DNA from: an uncultured Roseburia sp.
GTDB lineage: Bacteria; Bacillota; Clostridia; Lachnospirales; Lachnospiraceae
Length of the DNA: 32,943 nt
Assembly: GCA_945787015.1 (NCBI GenBank)
Contig: CALZGM010000034.1
Span: 1 to 32,943 of the forward strand
Direction of reading: 5' to 3'
Notes under the pieces: generated by a model
What the model saw: only the letters and a program-made list of their open reading frames with translations
The model's database searches: none
Told to the model about the DNA's origin: nothing
Shown: positions 11,195 through 20,812 of the stretch, piece after piece
How the letters are laid out: the number at the start of each line of letters is the position of its first letter
How positions within the stretch are numbered: position 1 is the stretch's first letter
Translations under genes and position numbers: made by a program

Positions 11195-12553
11195 TTAATT
11201 AGGATTAATCTTTTTCTTTATGGTCTCAATAAGGCTTTTTGTCTGACTGTTTGTCTCATATTCTTCGGCAATTTTGTTGATACCGTGGATAATTGTGGAA
11301 TGGTCTCTTCCACCAAGTAAAGCTCCAATGGAATCAAGTGGAGTCTCAGTCATTGTTTTACATAGGAACATCGCAATCTGTCTTGGTTTTGCAATGTTAT
11401 TACTTCTATTTTTTGATATCATCTGGTCTAAGGAAATCTGAAAATGTTCAGAAACTACTTCAATGATAAGCTGTGGTGTAATTTCTCTGGGCTTGTCCGG
11501 TGTAATAATATTCTGAAGTTCTTTCATTGCTATTTCCATTGTGATATCTGTTTTTTCGAGATTAGAGTATGCAAGCAGTTTATTTAAAGCGCCCTCGAGT
11601 TCTCGAACATTAGACTTTATATTATTAGCGATGTAATTTAAAATATCATCACTTAAATTCATTTCATCTGCTTCAATTTTTTTACGAAGAATGGCCATTC
11701 TTGTTTCATAGTCCGGAATACCGATGTCTGCCATAAGGCCCCATTCAAAGCGGGAACGGATACGTTCTTCTAAAGTCTCCATATCTTTTGGAGGTTTATC
11801 TGAAGTTAAAATAACTTGTTTTCCGGCAGAATGAAGAGAGTTGAACGTATGGAAAAATTCTTCCTGTGTGCTTTCTTTTCCTATAATAAACTGTACATCA
11901 TCTACCATAAGTACATCAATTGTTCGATATTTTTCACGAAGTTTGTTCATGGCAGAAGCATTACCGCTTCGAATAGATTCAATTACTTCGTTTGTGAAAT
12001 CCTCTGAGGTTACGTACAAAACCTTTGTATCAGGATTATTTTTTAATATGAAATGACCGATGGAATGCATCAGGTGTGTTTTTCCAAGTCCCGGTCCTCC
12101 ATAGATATAGAGTGGATTATAGGCTTCACCCGGTGATTCTGCAACTGCTAAAGAAGCAGAGTGGGCAAAACGATTATTACTTCCTACAACGAAGGTTTCA
12201 AATGTATAATTTGGATTCAGATTTGACTTTTCAGCTGCTTCTGTGGAAAAATTTTTCTTTTCTTTATTATTAAGTGTTGATTTTAAGGTGGCAGCCTGAT
12301 CCGGTAAAATGAATTTTATTTCATATTCAATTCCTGTTAGTTCAGTAATTGCCACTTTTAAAGGAAGATAATATTTTTTAGAAATATAATTTAATGTCAT
12401 CTGGACAGATGGCACAAGAATATAAAGTGTATTTCCTTCTACACCATATACTTCCAAAGGTTTAATCCAGGTATCAAAAGAAATATCTGTAATATCGTGT
12501 TCTGTTTTTACTGTTTGTAAAATTTCATCCCATTTATCTAAAATAAGGTCCAT
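11195..12553 (-). CDS. dnaA: Chromosomal replication initiator DnaA
   Basis: This 452-residue AAA+ initiator binds DnaA boxes, melts oriC and recruits the helicase. Domain I covers residues 1-85. A short linker rich in Asn/Lys/Ser follows. The ATPase domain carries Walker A GGPGLGKT (152-159), Walker B VLMVDDVQF (about 215) and the sensor/arginine region RIRSRFEWG. The C-terminal DNA-binding domain has the signature GGRDHSTIIHGINKI. GGAG lies 7 nt before the ATG. The promoter at 12590-12618 lies next to the oriC boxes, so autoregulation by DnaA is expected. Confidence 0.99.
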   Translation of the reverse strand: MDLILDKWDEILQTVKTEHDITDISFDTWIKPLEVYGVEGNTLYILVPSVQMTLNYISKKYYLPLKVAITELTGIEYEIKFILPDQAATLKSTLNNKEKKNFSTEAAEKSNLNPNYTFETFVVGSNNRFAHSASLAVAESPGEAYNPLYIYGGPGLGKTHLMHSIGHFILKNNPDTKVLYVTSEDFTNEVIESIRSGNASAMNKLREKYRTIDVLMVDDVQFIIGKESTQEEFFHTFNSLHSAGKQVILTSDKPPKDMETLEERIRSRFEWGLMADIGIPDYETRMAILRKKIEADEMNLSDDILNYIANNIKSNVRELEGALNKLLAYSNLEKTDITMEIAMKELQNIITPDKPREITPQLIIEVVSEHFQISLDQMISKNRSNNIAKPRQIAMFLCKTMTETPLDSIGALLGGRDHSTIIHGINKIAEEYETNSQTKSLIETIKKKINPN

Positions 12554-12589
12554 TTTTTAACTCCGATTTCTAAATGCATTCTATAAACT

Positions 12590-12618
12590 ATTCTACAATA
12601 TTTTAGAGCTTTTATCAA
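12590..12618 (-). promoter_or_regulatory. dnaA promoter
   Basis: On the minus strand TTGATA (12613-12618) and TAGAAT (12590-12595) are spaced by 17 bp. The predicted transcript starts about 30 nt before the dnaA ATG. A near-consensus DnaA box (12629-12637) is just upstream of the -35. Confidence 0.7.
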
Positions 12619-12628
12619 CGCTAAATTG

Positions 12629-12807
12629 TGTGGAAAAAAAGTTCATGTGGTGGGGATAAAGTGTGGATATAAAAATGTCTAAATAAGCCAAATAAAGCTT
12701 TGTGAATAATTTTGATATCATTATGAACCTAGAAAATTAAGGATTCTATTTATATATAAACAGAATATTATATTTTTATCCACAAGTTATCCACAAATTG
12801 AGGATAA
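12629..12807. other. oriC: Chromosomal replication origin oriC with DnaA-box cluster
   Basis: In the divergent dnaA-rpmH gap, two exact TTATCCACA boxes lie on the plus strand (12776-12784, 12787-12795), 2 bp apart. One TTATTCACA box is on the minus strand (12701-12709). One-mismatch boxes are at 12629-12637, 12651-12659, 12662-12670 (minus) and 12799-12807 (TTATCCTCA, minus). The stretch 12738-12778 is almost pure A/T and is a candidate unwinding element, directly beside the strongest boxes. Gene orientation switches here from minus to plus, as expected at the origin. The unwinding element itself is inferred. Confidence 0.88.
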
Positions 12808-12841
12808 CTTATGTAAACAAGGAATTTTCAACATTTTTAGC

Positions 12842-12869
12842 TTGACTTGGACAATTTTTTTGATATAAT
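12842..12869 (+). promoter_or_regulatory. rpmH operon promoter
   Basis: TTGACT (12842-12847) and TATAAT (12864-12869) are separated by 16 bp, upstream of rpmH. The predicted start, near 12877, gives a leader of about 33 nt. Confidence 0.7.
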
Positions 12870-12909
12870 GGAACATGATGTTTTCTAACGTAGAGGAGGT
12901 GGATTAATA

Positions 12910-13044
12910 ATGAAGATGACATTCCAACCAAAAAAGAGACAGAGAGCGAAAGTTCATGGATTTAGAAGCAGAATGAGCACTGCAGGCGGAAGAAAAGTAT
13001 TGGCTGCAAGAAGATTAAAAGGTAGAAAGAAATTATCAGCTTAG
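12910..13044 (+). CDS. rpmH: 50S ribosomal protein L34
   Basis: A 44-residue, very basic protein. It begins [14 protein letters not shown] and continues [20 protein letters not shown], the invariant L34 pattern, ending KGRKKLSA. It is a structural protein of the large ribosomal subunit. The ribosome binding site GAGGAGGTG is strong. It is the first gene rightward of oriC, as in nearly all Firmicutes. A hairpin terminator begins in its stop codon. Confidence 0.98.
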   Translation: MKMTFQPKKRQRAKVHGFRSRMSTAGGRKVLAARRLKGRKKLSA

Positions 13045-13074
13045 GCCACATATTATGTGGTCTTTTCTTCTTTT
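13043..13074 (+). terminator. Terminator or attenuator after rpmH
   Basis: AGGCCACATA (13043-13052) pairs with TATGTGGTCT (13054-13063) around one base, with one G-U pair, and is followed by the tract TTTCTTCTTTT. The stem includes the last two bases of the rpmH stop codon. It probably lowers expression of rnpA relative to rpmH. I see no separate rnpA promoter in the remaining 20 bp. Confidence 0.65.
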
Positions 13075-13096
13075 AAGATGAAAAGGAATCTAATAT

Positions 13097-13462
13097 ATGA
13101 AATTTTCAGATTCATTGAAGAAAAACAGAGACTTCCAGAACGTATATCGAAAAGGTAAATCTTATGCAAATAAATATTTGGTTATGTACGTTCTAAAAAA
13201 TGAAACAGAAGAAAATCGTATCGGAATATCAGTAAGTAAAAAAGTAGGAAATAGTGTTATAAGACATCATGTTACCCGTTTAATCCGGGAAAGTTACAGA
13301 CTACATGAAGACATGTTTAATAGTGGTTTAGACATTGTAGTCATCGCAAGAAGTACGGCACGTGAAGTAGGTTATCATGAAATAGCAAGTGCAATGTTAC
13401 ATCTTGGAGGTCTTCACGGTATTATAAAAAAAGATTCAGAAAAGAAGATGGAATCATTTTGA
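13097..13462 (+). CDS. rnpA: Ribonuclease P protein component
   Basis: This 121-residue basic protein is the cofactor of the RNase P ribozyme, which trims tRNA 5' ends. Seen are the [19 protein letters not shown] opening, [25 protein letters not shown] (the 'RNR' helix, here RHH instead of the textbook RNR) and the [10 protein letters not shown] strand. The length is normal. The downstream yidD start overlaps its stop by 4 bp. Confidence 0.96.
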   Translation: MKFSDSLKKNRDFQNVYRKGKSYANKYLVMYVLKNETEENRIGISVSKKVGNSVIRHHVTRLIRESYRLHEDMFNSGLDIVVIARSTAREVGYHEIASAMLHLGGLHGIIKKDSEKKMESF

Positions 13463-13668
13463 AAAGAATATTAATTGCGTTAATTAAGTTTTATAGAAAA
13501 TATCTTTCTCCAATGAAAACAACGAAATGTCCTTATTATCCGACATGTTCTACATATGGATTAGAGGCTATTGAAAAATATGGGACCCTAAAAGGTGGCG
13601 CATTGGCTTTATGGAGGATATTAAGATGTAATCCTTTTTCAAAAGGTGGATATGATCCAGTTCCATAG
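13459..13668 (+). CDS. yidD: Membrane protein insertion efficiency factor YidD
   Basis: This 69-residue protein has the YidD signature [19 protein letters not shown] and a following [24 protein letters not shown]. It assists YidC in inserting membrane proteins at the inner face of the membrane. The start is a TTG that overlaps the rnpA stop (TTGA), so translation is probably coupled. No ATG is available at the N-terminus of the conserved region. A GTG-started yidC follows 14 bp downstream. Confidence 0.95.
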   Translation: MKRILIALIKFYRKYLSPMKTTKCPYYPTCSTYGLEAIEKYGTLKGGALALWRILRCNPFSKGGYDPVP

Positions 13669-13682
13669 TGGAGGTATTTTAA

Positions 13683-14960
13683 GTGTCAGAAATGTTATTA
13701 ACTGCATATGACGGGTCAATTCTTGGACCAATTGCAAAAATTCTTGGATGGTTAATGAATGGAATTTATGAAGTAATGGCAGCAATCGGAATTGGAAATG
13801 TTGGATTGGCCATTATCATTTTTACAATTGTTATTTATACGTTAATGTTCCCATTAACCTATAAGCAGCAGAAGTTCTCAAAATTATCTCAGAAGATGCA
13901 GCCGGAACTGAATGCTATTAGAAAAAAATATGAAAATAAAAAAGATCAGGCATCTATGATGGCTATGAATGAAGAAACACAGCGTGTTTATGAAAAATAC
14001 GGTGTTTCCATGACAGGTAGCTGTGGTCAGATGTTAATTCAGATGCCGATTTTATTTGCACTTTATCGTGTATTTATGAACGTACCGGCTTATGTAACCG
14101 GTGTAAAAGAAAGTTTTAGTGAATTAGTAAATGGTATTATGGCTACAAACGGATTTGCTGAAAAGATGACAACTCTTGTAGCTGAAAATAAGATATTTAC
14201 AGCACCTGCAGTTGATTTTACAGTAACCGATCAGACAGCGTTAGCTAATTATACAGTTGATGTACTTGGAAAATTAGGAACAAAAGGATGGAATTCATTA
14301 GCTGAAGCATTTCCAAACTTAGAAGCAACGATTGATGCTACTTATGAAACAGTTTCTAAGATTAATTATTTTGGACCTTTAAATATTTCAGATACACCAT
14401 GGCAGATTATAAAAGATGGTTTTTCATCCGGTGCATTTGTTGTTGCATTTGTAGCTTTATTGGTGCCTGTTGCTTCTTATTTATTTCAGGTATTAAATAT
14501 GAAGATGATGCCTTCTTCAGGCAGCAACGATCAAAATGATACAATGGCTCAGCAGATGAATATGATGAATAAGACAATGCCTTTATTCTCATTGGTAATG
14601 TGTTTTACGGTTCCTGTTGGTCTTGGTATTTACTGGGTAATGAGTTCAGTCGTTCGACTTGTCCAGCAGTACTTCTTAAATAAGCATTTTGATAAAATTA
14701 ATCTGGATGATATTATTAAGAAGAATGAAGAAAAAGCTAAGAAAAAACGTGAAAAGCTTGGAATTGCCGAAAACCAGATAAGAAATGCTGCTCAGATGAA
14801 TACAAAAACTATGGATGCAAAAGCAAATATACAAAATTCTGCTGAAAAAGAAGCCTTATTAGAAAAAGCTATGGCAGCAAAGGCAAATGCAAAGCCTGGT
14901 AGTATGACTGCAAAAGCAAATATGGTAAAAGATTTTAACGAAAGAAATAATAAAAAATAG
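13683..14960 (+). CDS. yidC: Membrane protein insertase YidC/Oxa1 (SpoIIIJ-like)
   Basis: This 425-residue insertase has a first hydrophobic segment (about 10-40), then GLAIIIFTIVIYTLMFPLTYKQQ with the adjoining cytoplasmic helical hairpin (SKLSQKMQPELNAIRKKYE). GQMLIQMPILFALYRVF follows, then a long extracytoplasmic loop of about 90 residues, and further helices FVALLVPVASYLFQVL and FSLVMCFTVPVGLGIYW. The C-terminal tail is lysine/alanine-rich with repeated KAN motifs, probably ribosome-facing. No lipobox is visible. The start is GTG with GGAGG 8 nt upstream. It sits in the conserved rnpA-yidD-yidC-jag cluster. Confidence 0.97.
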   Translation: MSEMLLTAYDGSILGPIAKILGWLMNGIYEVMAAIGIGNVGLAIIIFTIVIYTLMFPLTYKQQKFSKLSQKMQPELNAIRKKYENKKDQASMMAMNEETQRVYEKYGVSMTGSCGQMLIQMPILFALYRVFMNVPAYVTGVKESFSELVNGIMATNGFAEKMTTLVAENKIFTAPAVDFTVTDQTALANYTVDVLGKLGTKGWNSLAEAFPNLEATIDATYETVSKINYFGPLNISDTPWQIIKDGFSSGAFVVAFVALLVPVASYLFQVLNMKMMPSSGSNDQNDTMAQQMNMMNKTMPLFSLVMCFTVPVGLGIYWVMSSVVRLVQQYFLNKHFDKINLDDIIKKNEEKAKKKREKLGIAENQIRNAAQMNTKTMDAKANIQNSAEKEALLEKAMAAKANAKPGSMTAKANMVKDFNERNNKK

Positions 14961-14979
14961 GAAGGTAGGGGTACCTGTT

Positions 14980-15597
14980 ATGGAATATATTGAAGTTTCC
15001 GCTAAGACAGTAGATGATGCTGTTACAGAAGCACTTATTAAATTAGGCGCTACCAGTGATCAGATTGAATATGAAGTAATTGAAAAAGGAAGTACAGGAT
15101 TTTTAGGAATCGGAAGTAAAGCTGCAGTTATTAAAGCTCGTAAAAAATGCTCAACAGAAGATGTGATTCGTGAATTTTTAGGTAAAGTATTTGATGCAAT
15201 GGAACTTGAAGTTGAGATTCAGGTAACAAATACTGATAATAATTATTCTGTAGAATTAAAGGGAGATGAAATGGGTGTTCTCATTGGAAAACGTGGACAA
15301 ACATTAGATTCTCTTCAGTATTTAACAAATCTTGCAGTAAATAAGAATTCTGATGAATATGTTAAGGTTAAAATTGATACAGAAGATTACCGTAAGAGAA
15401 GAAAAGAAACCTTAGAGAATCTTGCGAAGAACATTGCTTATAAAGTAAAGAGAACAAAGCGTCCTGTTTCTTTAGAGCCAATGAATCCTTTTGAAAGAAG
15501 AGTGATTCATTCTGCATTACAGAATGATAAATTTGTTACAACTCATAGTGAAGGGGAAGAACCTTACAGACATGTAGTTGTTACATTAAAAAGATAG
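14980..15597 (+). CDS. jag: Jag/KhpB RNA-binding protein (SpoIIIJ-associated)
   Basis: A 205-residue three-domain protein. The Jag-N domain (residues 1-50, with GSTGFLGIGSKAAVI) is followed by a KH domain containing GVLIGKRGQTLDSLQYL and an R3H domain (MNPFERRVIHSALQ...TTHSEGEEPYRHVVV). It is a small-RNA and mRNA-binding chaperone-like protein linked to cell elongation. It follows yidC by 19 bp and ends 12 bp before a terminator. Confidence 0.97.
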   Translation: MEYIEVSAKTVDDAVTEALIKLGATSDQIEYEVIEKGSTGFLGIGSKAAVIKARKKCSTEDVIREFLGKVFDAMELEVEIQVTNTDNNYSVELKGDEMGVLIGKRGQTLDSLQYLTNLAVNKNSDEYVKVKIDTEDYRKRRKETLENLAKNIAYKVKRTKRPVSLEPMNPFERRVIHSALQNDKFVTTHSEGEEPYRHVVVTLKR

Positions 15598-15609
15598 TCA
15601 GCATAATGA

Positions 15610-15656
15610 GGGTATCCATTCCTTGCCAGAGGCAGTGAACACGGATACCCTTTTTT
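15610..15656 (+). terminator. Intrinsic terminator after jag
   Basis: GGGTATCC (15610-15617) pairs with GGATACCC (15643-15650), an inner TGCC/GGCA stem lies between, and six T residues follow. It stands 31 bp before mnmE, with no promoter visible in the remaining gap. Confidence 0.85.
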
Positions 15657-15687
15657 AAAGGGAAGGTTAAAGACCGGAGGTATTTTC

Positions 15688-17061
15688 ATGAAGACAGATA
15701 CAATTGCTGCAATTGCTACTGCAATGTCAAATTCAGGAATCGGAATCGTCCGTATCAGCGGAAGTGAAGCTCTTTCTATCATTGATCAGATTTTTGTAAT
15801 GAAAAATAATAAAAAGATTAGTGAAATGCCAACGCATACGATTCATTATGGCCATATTTATGATGGAAAGGAACTGATTGATGAAGTTATGGTTCTTTTG
15901 ATGAAAGAACCAAAAAGCTATACAAAGGAAGACACCATCGAAATTGATTGTCATGGTGGTGTTTATGTTGTAAAGAGAGTTCTTGAAACCGTTTTAAAAT
16001 ATGGAGCAAGACCTGCAGAACCGGGTGAATTTACAAAACGTGCATTTTTAAATGGAAGAATTGATTTATCGCAGGCTGAATCGGTCATGGACATTATTCA
16101 TTCTAAAAATGAATTTGCATTAAAGAGTTCTTTAAGTCAGTTATCCGGTGCAGTATCTGATAAAGTAAAAGAAGTTCGTAGTAAAATTATTCATGAAATT
16201 GCTTTTATTGAAAGTGCATTGGATGATCCGGAACATGTGAGTATTGACGGATATGGAGAAAGATTGTTTGTAATTGTAAATGAAGTAATAAGTAAAATAG
16301 AAGTTCTATTAAAAAATAGTGATAATGGAAAATTTTTGAAAGAAGGTATTACTACGGTAATTGTAGGTAAACCAAATGCCGGAAAATCTTCTTTGTTAAA
16401 TACACTAGTTGGAGAAGAACGTGCTATTGTAACAGATATTGCCGGAACAACCAGAGATGTATTAGAAGAACAAATTAACTTAAATGGGATTATTTTAAAT
16501 GTGATTGATACTGCAGGTATTCGTGAAACAGATGATATAGTAGAAAAAATAGGTGTTGACAGAGCAAAGAAATATTTAAATAATGCTGATTTGATTATTT
16601 ATGTGGTTGATACTTCGACTTCTTTGGATGAAAATGATTTTGAAATTATGGAAATGTTAAAGGATAGGCAGGCAATTATTCTTTTAAACAAATCTGATTT
16701 AAAACCGTTGACAACCGCCTCTGATATTTTAAAATATGTGGATAAAAAGATGATACAGATTTCTGCAAAAGAACAGCTTGGAATAGATGAATTGGAGAAT
16801 ACCATAAAAGAAATGTTCTTTCAGGGAGAAGTATCTTTTAATGATGAAGTTTATATTACAAATATTCGTCACAAAAATTCTTTACAAGAATCTATTAAGA
16901 GTTTACATTTAGTATTAAAGAGTATTGAAGATGGAATGCCGGAAGATTTTTATTCCATTGATTTAATGAATGCTTATGAGGAACTTGGAACCATTATAGG
17001 TGAATCAGTCGAAGATGATCTGGTAAATGAAATCTTTAGTAAGTTTTGTACCGGCAAATAA
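15688..17061 (+). CDS. mnmE: tRNA modification GTPase MnmE
   Basis: This 457-residue protein works with MnmG to make the cmnm5 modification of U34 in tRNA. The N-terminal tetrahydrofolate-binding domain begins DTIAAIATA and has [20 protein letters not shown]. The inserted G domain has G1 GKPNAGKSS (about 227-235), DTAG and NKSD. The C-terminus is FCTGK, carrying the invariant cysteine. CGGAGG precedes the ATG. It is followed within 20 bp by mnmG, its partner. Confidence 0.99.
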   Translation: MKTDTIAAIATAMSNSGIGIVRISGSEALSIIDQIFVMKNNKKISEMPTHTIHYGHIYDGKELIDEVMVLLMKEPKSYTKEDTIEIDCHGGVYVVKRVLETVLKYGARPAEPGEFTKRAFLNGRIDLSQAESVMDIIHSKNEFALKSSLSQLSGAVSDKVKEVRSKIIHEIAFIESALDDPEHVSIDGYGERLFVIVNEVISKIEVLLKNSDNGKFLKEGITTVIVGKPNAGKSSLLNTLVGEERAIVTDIAGTTRDVLEEQINLNGIILNVIDTAGIRETDDIVEKIGVDRAKKYLNNADLIIYVVDTSTSLDENDFEIMEMLKDRQAIILLNKSDLKPLTTASDILKYVDKKMIQISAKEQLGIDELENTIKEMFFQGEVSFNDEVYITNIRHKNSLQESIKSLHLVLKSIEDGMPEDFYSIDLMNAYEELGTIIGESVEDDLVNEIFSKFCTGK

Positions 17062-17081
17062 GTTGCCAGGAGAGGTTTAAG

Positions 17082-18995
17082 ATGAATCGTAATTTATTGG
17101 AAGAAACATATGATGTAGCAGTTGTTGGTGCGGGGCACGCAGGATGTGAAGCAGCATTAGCTGCTGCCAGACTTGGACTTGAAACAATTATTTTTACAGT
17201 TAGTGTAGACAGTATCGCATTAATGCCTTGTAATCCAAATATAGGCGGAAGCTCAAAGGGGCATCTGGTTAGAGAAATAGATGCTCTTGGTGGCGAGATG
17301 GGAAAAAATATCGACAAAACTTTTATTCAGTCTAAAATGTTGAATAAATCAAAAGGTCCCGCTGTTCACTCTTTAAGAGCTCAGGCTGATAAAATGAATT
17401 ATACGATGGAGATGAGAAAAACTTTACAAAATACAGATCATCTTACCATTCGCCAGGCTGAAGTTTCTGAGATTCTTACAGAAGAATATAAGACAGAAGG
17501 TGTTTTTGAAAAAAGAATCCTTGGTTTAAGAACATACTCCGGTGCAACTTATCATTGTAAAGCAGTCATTTTATGTACCGGTACTTATTTACGTGCAAGG
17601 TGTTTAACCGGTGAATTAATTACACATACCGGACCAAATGGTTTGCAGGCAGCAAATTATTTAACAGATTCTTTAGTGGAAAATGGTATTGAGATGCTTC
17701 GGTTTAAAACAGGTACTCCGGCCCGTATTGATAAACGTTCTATCGATTTTTCAAAAATGCAGGAACAAAAGGGGGATGAAAGAGTCGTTCCATTTTCTTT
17801 CACAACAAATCCGGAGGATGTACAGATTGACCAGGTATCCTGTTGGTTAACTTATACAAATGAGAAAACACATGAAATTATTCGTAATAATTTAGACCGT
17901 TCTCCTCTTTATGCAGGAATTATTGAAGGAACCGGTCCACGTTACTGTCCTTCTATTGAAGATAAGGTTGTAAAATTTGCAGATAAAGACCGTCATCAGA
18001 TTTTTATTGAACCGGAAGGTTTAAATACCAATGAAATGTATGTAGGGGGAATGTCCTCTTCTTTACCTGAGGATGTACAGCATGAAATGTATCGTACTCT
18101 TCCAGGATTAGAAAATGTGAAAATTGTTCGTAATGCTTATGCGATTGAATATGATTGTATAAATCCAAATCAGCTCTATGCGACTTTGGAATTTAAGAAA
18201 ATAAAAGGTTTGTTTGCAGGCGGACAGTTTAACGGCAGTAGTGGTTACGAAGAAGCAGCATGTCAGGGTCTTATGGCCGGTATTAATGCTTCAATGGAAG
18301 TATTGGGAAGAGAGCAGGTAGTATTAGATCGTTCGCAGGCATACATTGGTGTATTAATAGATGATTTGGTTACAAAAGAAAATAAGGAACCATATCGTAT
18401 GATGACTTCCCGTGCAGAATATCGTTTATTGCTACGCCAGGATAATGCAGATTTACGTTTATCAAAGATTGGTTATGAAATAGGATTAATTTCAAAAGAG
18501 AGGTATGACTGGGTTTGTGAAAAGGAAGTTTTAATTCAGAAAGAAATGGAAAGAGTTTCAGAAGAACGTATTGGTGCGAATAAAGAAGTGCAGGCTCTAT
18601 TGGAAAGCTATGACAGTATTCCTCTTAATACAGGTGTGACCTTAGCTGAATTAATTCGACGACCTGAACTGGATTATGAAAAGCTTGCTCCAATTGATAA
18701 AAACAGACCTGAATTACCTTATGATGTTGTAGAACAAGTGAACATTAACATCAAGTATGATGGTTATATTACCAGACAGATTAAGTTAGTGGAGAACTTT
18801 AAAAAACTGGAGAAGAAGCGGATTCCGGAAGATATCAATTATGATGAAGTACCAAGTCTTCGAATTGAAGCAAGACAGAAATTAAAATTATATCATCCGA
18901 TTTCTATAGGACAAGCTTCCCGTATTTCCGGTGTTTCTCCTGCGGATGTTTCTGTATTACTGGTATATATGGAGCAAATGAAACATACTTCATAA
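17082..18995 (+). CDS. mnmG: tRNA uridine-5-carboxymethylaminomethyl modification enzyme MnmG (GidA)
   Basis: This 637-residue FAD enzyme is the partner of MnmE. The FAD dinucleotide-binding motif [18 protein letters not shown] is at the start, then [23 protein letters not shown], the GTPARI segment, and the [14 protein letters not shown] and [14 protein letters not shown] blocks. The start chosen has AGGAGAGG 6 nt upstream. An ATG 36 bp earlier would overlap mnmE and adds non-conserved residues. The end carries the [18 protein letters not shown] domain typical of the family. Confidence 0.99.
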   Translation: MNRNLLEETYDVAVVGAGHAGCEAALAAARLGLETIIFTVSVDSIALMPCNPNIGGSSKGHLVREIDALGGEMGKNIDKTFIQSKMLNKSKGPAVHSLRAQADKMNYTMEMRKTLQNTDHLTIRQAEVSEILTEEYKTEGVFEKRILGLRTYSGATYHCKAVILCTGTYLRARCLTGELITHTGPNGLQAANYLTDSLVENGIEMLRFKTGTPARIDKRSIDFSKMQEQKGDERVVPFSFTTNPEDVQIDQVSCWLTYTNEKTHEIIRNNLDRSPLYAGIIEGTGPRYCPSIEDKVVKFADKDRHQIFIEPEGLNTNEMYVGGMSSSLPEDVQHEMYRTLPGLENVKIVRNAYAIEYDCINPNQLYATLEFKKIKGLFAGGQFNGSSGYEEAACQGLMAGINASMEVLGREQVVLDRSQAYIGVLIDDLVTKENKEPYRMMTSRAEYRLLLRQDNADLRLSKIGYEIGLISKERYDWVCEKEVLIQKEMERVSEERIGANKEVQALLESYDSIPLNTGVTLAELIRRPELDYEKLAPIDKNRPELPYDVVEQVNINIKYDGYITRQIKLVENFKKLEKKRIPEDINYDEVPSLRIEARQKLKLYHPISIGQASRISGVSPADVSVLLVYMEQMKHTS

Positions 18996-19022
18996 ATTTA
19001 AAGAAGAAAGAGGTTTCCTTTT

Positions 19023-19736
19023 ATGGAATATCAGTTAGATAAATTTAAGGAAGGATTAGAAAAACTGAATATAAATTTATCGGATCATCAAATTGAGCAG
19101 TTCTTATCCTACTATGAAATGTTAATTGAAAAAAATAAAGTCATGAATCTTACTGCAATTACAGAGTATGATGAAGTCATTGAAAAACATTTTTTAGATA
19201 GCATTTCTTTATGTAAGGTGTATGATTTATCAAAACCGTTAAAAGTATTGGATATGGGGACCGGTGCGGGTTTTCCGGGAATTCCTTTGAAAATTGCTTT
19301 TCCTGAAATTGAAATTACGTTAGCAGATTCTTTAAATAAACGTATTAAATTTTTGGATGAAGTGATTGATGAATTGGGATTAAAAAAAGTAAAAACGGTT
19401 CATGCCAGAGCAGAAGAACTCGCGCGAAACAAAGAATATAGAGAATCTTATGATTTGGTTGTATCAAGAGCTGTGGCAAATCTTTCAACTTTAGGAGAAT
19501 ATTGCATTCCATTTGTAAAAATAGGTGGTAAATTTATTTCATATAAATCCGGCGAAATTGAAGAAGAAGTAAACGGAGCCCAAAAAGCAATTTCTATTTT
19601 AGGCGGACAGATAAAAGATGTGTTTAAATTTGAATTGTCCAATCAGAAGCGTTCCTTTGTTATGATTGAAAAAGTAAAGAGTACACCAAAAGCTTATCCC
19701 AGAAAAGCAGGAACACCATCAAAAATGCCATTATAA
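19023..19736 (+). CDS. rsmG: 16S rRNA (guanine527-N7)-methyltransferase RsmG
   Basis: A 237-residue Rossmann-fold methyltransferase (GidB) that modifies G527 of 16S rRNA. The SAM motif is VLDMGTGAGFPGIPLKI, preceded by NKVMNLTAITEYDEVIEKHFLDS. VVSRAVANL and a late FVMIEK strand complete the fold, and a short basic YPRKAGTPSKMPL tail closes the protein. AGAGG is 9 nt before the ATG. It is the last gene of the mnmE-mnmG-rsmG run and ends at a terminator shared with the convergent hydrolase gene. Confidence 0.98.
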   Translation: MEYQLDKFKEGLEKLNINLSDHQIEQFLSYYEMLIEKNKVMNLTAITEYDEVIEKHFLDSISLCKVYDLSKPLKVLDMGTGAGFPGIPLKIAFPEIEITLADSLNKRIKFLDEVIDELGLKKVKTVHARAEELARNKEYRESYDLVVSRAVANLSTLGEYCIPFVKIGGKFISYKSGEIEEEVNGAQKAISILGGQIKDVFKFELSNQKRSFVMIEKVKSTPKAYPRKAGTPSKMPL

Positions 19737-19753
19737 TATAGTTATAATAATGA

Positions 19754-19784
19754 AGCGGCTGCAATTTATTTGCAACCGCTTTTT
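19754..19784. terminator. Terminator between convergent rsmG and the hydrolase gene
   Basis: AGCGGCTGCAA (19754-19764) pairs with TTGCAACCGCT (19770-19780) with one C-A mismatch and a 5-nt loop. Four T residues follow on the plus strand. It serves rsmG. The leftward side is less T-rich but could also stop the convergent transcript. Confidence 0.8.
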
Positions 19785-19786
19785 AA

Positions 19787-20737
19787 CTAGTTATTTAAAA
19801 ATATATCAACAATTTCAAAGAGTTTATCAGTCACTTCTAAGTGAGGAAGTTCCTTTGCATTTGAGATATATGCAGCCTCAATCGAAGGATTGATTCTGCA
19901 GTATTCATCAATTTTCTTTACGAAGTTGTCTCCATATCTGCTCTGAATCAAATAAAGAGGAATATCTAATTTTTCCAAAGCGTGATTGATGCTATTATCG
20001 GTATAATGACCTTCAATACTTGCCATCAGATATTTACCACCACTATTTTTCTTATGTGCACCTTCATAAAAAGCATCGATTAATTTTCCGGAAATAAGCT
20101 GAGGTTTTGCAAAGTATCTTTCCTGGAATGTTTTTGTGATATTTGCATTACTAATTAAAATATGGTAAACAAAGGTACCAATAATTGGTAATTCTAAAAT
20201 TATTTTGCGGACACTTGCAAATTTATCCGGATTTATTTTTAAAGAATTTAATTCAGGTGGATTGATACCGATAATTTTATTAATAATCTCTTTATTATTG
20301 TTGTGTGCAAGAACGACAAAGGATAAAGAACGGTTACTTGCAATCACATCTACTTTTTCGCCAATAATGTCTTTGATAAAATCTGTAATTAATTGTACAT
20401 ACAGATAATTGGTATAGGTCAGATATGGTTTGTCTGATCTGCCACAGCCAAGAAGATCTAACGTATAGACAGTGTGATTCTTTTCCAGCTTTTTAATAAG
20501 ATTTGTCCATTCTTTGGATGAACAGATTGGGTCTAAACTGTGGACAAGTAAAACAGGAGAACCGGTTCCGCGCTTCATATAAAAAATAGAACCATTTTTC
20601 CAATTATAGAATTGTCCCTTTGTAGTTGTTAAAATATTTTTCATTTCCGCTGTTGTGGTAATGAAACGATTAACTGCATGAATCGCACCTGCAGCTAAGG
20701 CTGTTAATAAAATAAAATGTTTGACATTCTTTTTCAT
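19787..20737 (-). CDS. Alpha/beta hydrolase-fold protein with degenerate nucleophile elbow
   Basis: This 316-residue protein has an N-terminal hydrophobic segment (residues 7-22) that may anchor it or direct export. The fold is seen in PVLLVHSLDP (oxyanion region, 61-70), YTLDLLGCGRSDKP (91-104), SRYGDN (acid region) and ELPHLE with His299. The expected G-x-S-x-G elbow is replaced by VIASNRSLS (131-139), leaving Asn135 at the serine position or a shifted Ser137. Activity is thus uncertain. AAGGGGG precedes the start at a slightly long distance. It is oriented against the surrounding operons and has its own promoter. Substrate unknown. Confidence 0.8.
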   Translation of the reverse strand: MKKNVKHFILLTALAAGAIHAVNRFITTTAEMKNILTTTKGQFYNWKNGSIFYMKRGTGSPVLLVHSLDPICSSKEWTNLIKKLEKNHTVYTLDLLGCGRSDKPYLTYTNYLYVQLITDFIKDIIGEKVDVIASNRSLSFVVLAHNNNKEIINKIIGINPPELNSLKINPDKFASVRKIILELPIIGTFVYHILISNANITKTFQERYFAKPQLISGKLIDAFYEGAHKKNSGGKYLMASIEGHYTDNSINHALEKLDIPLYLIQSRYGDNFVKKIDEYCRINPSIEAAYISNAKELPHLEVTDKLFEIVDIFLNN

Positions 20738-20760
20738 AGATAGGTTACCCCCTTTTCTAT

Positions 20761-20789
20761 ATTATAACTATTTTTATGATGTTATACAA
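20761..20789 (-). promoter_or_regulatory. Promoter of the hydrolase-like gene
   Basis: On the minus strand TTGTAT (20784-20789) and TATAAT (20761-20766) are spaced by 17 bp, 23 bp before the start codon. Confidence 0.65.
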
Positions 20790-20812
20790 TTTAAATTTAA
20801 ATAAAAAATATC

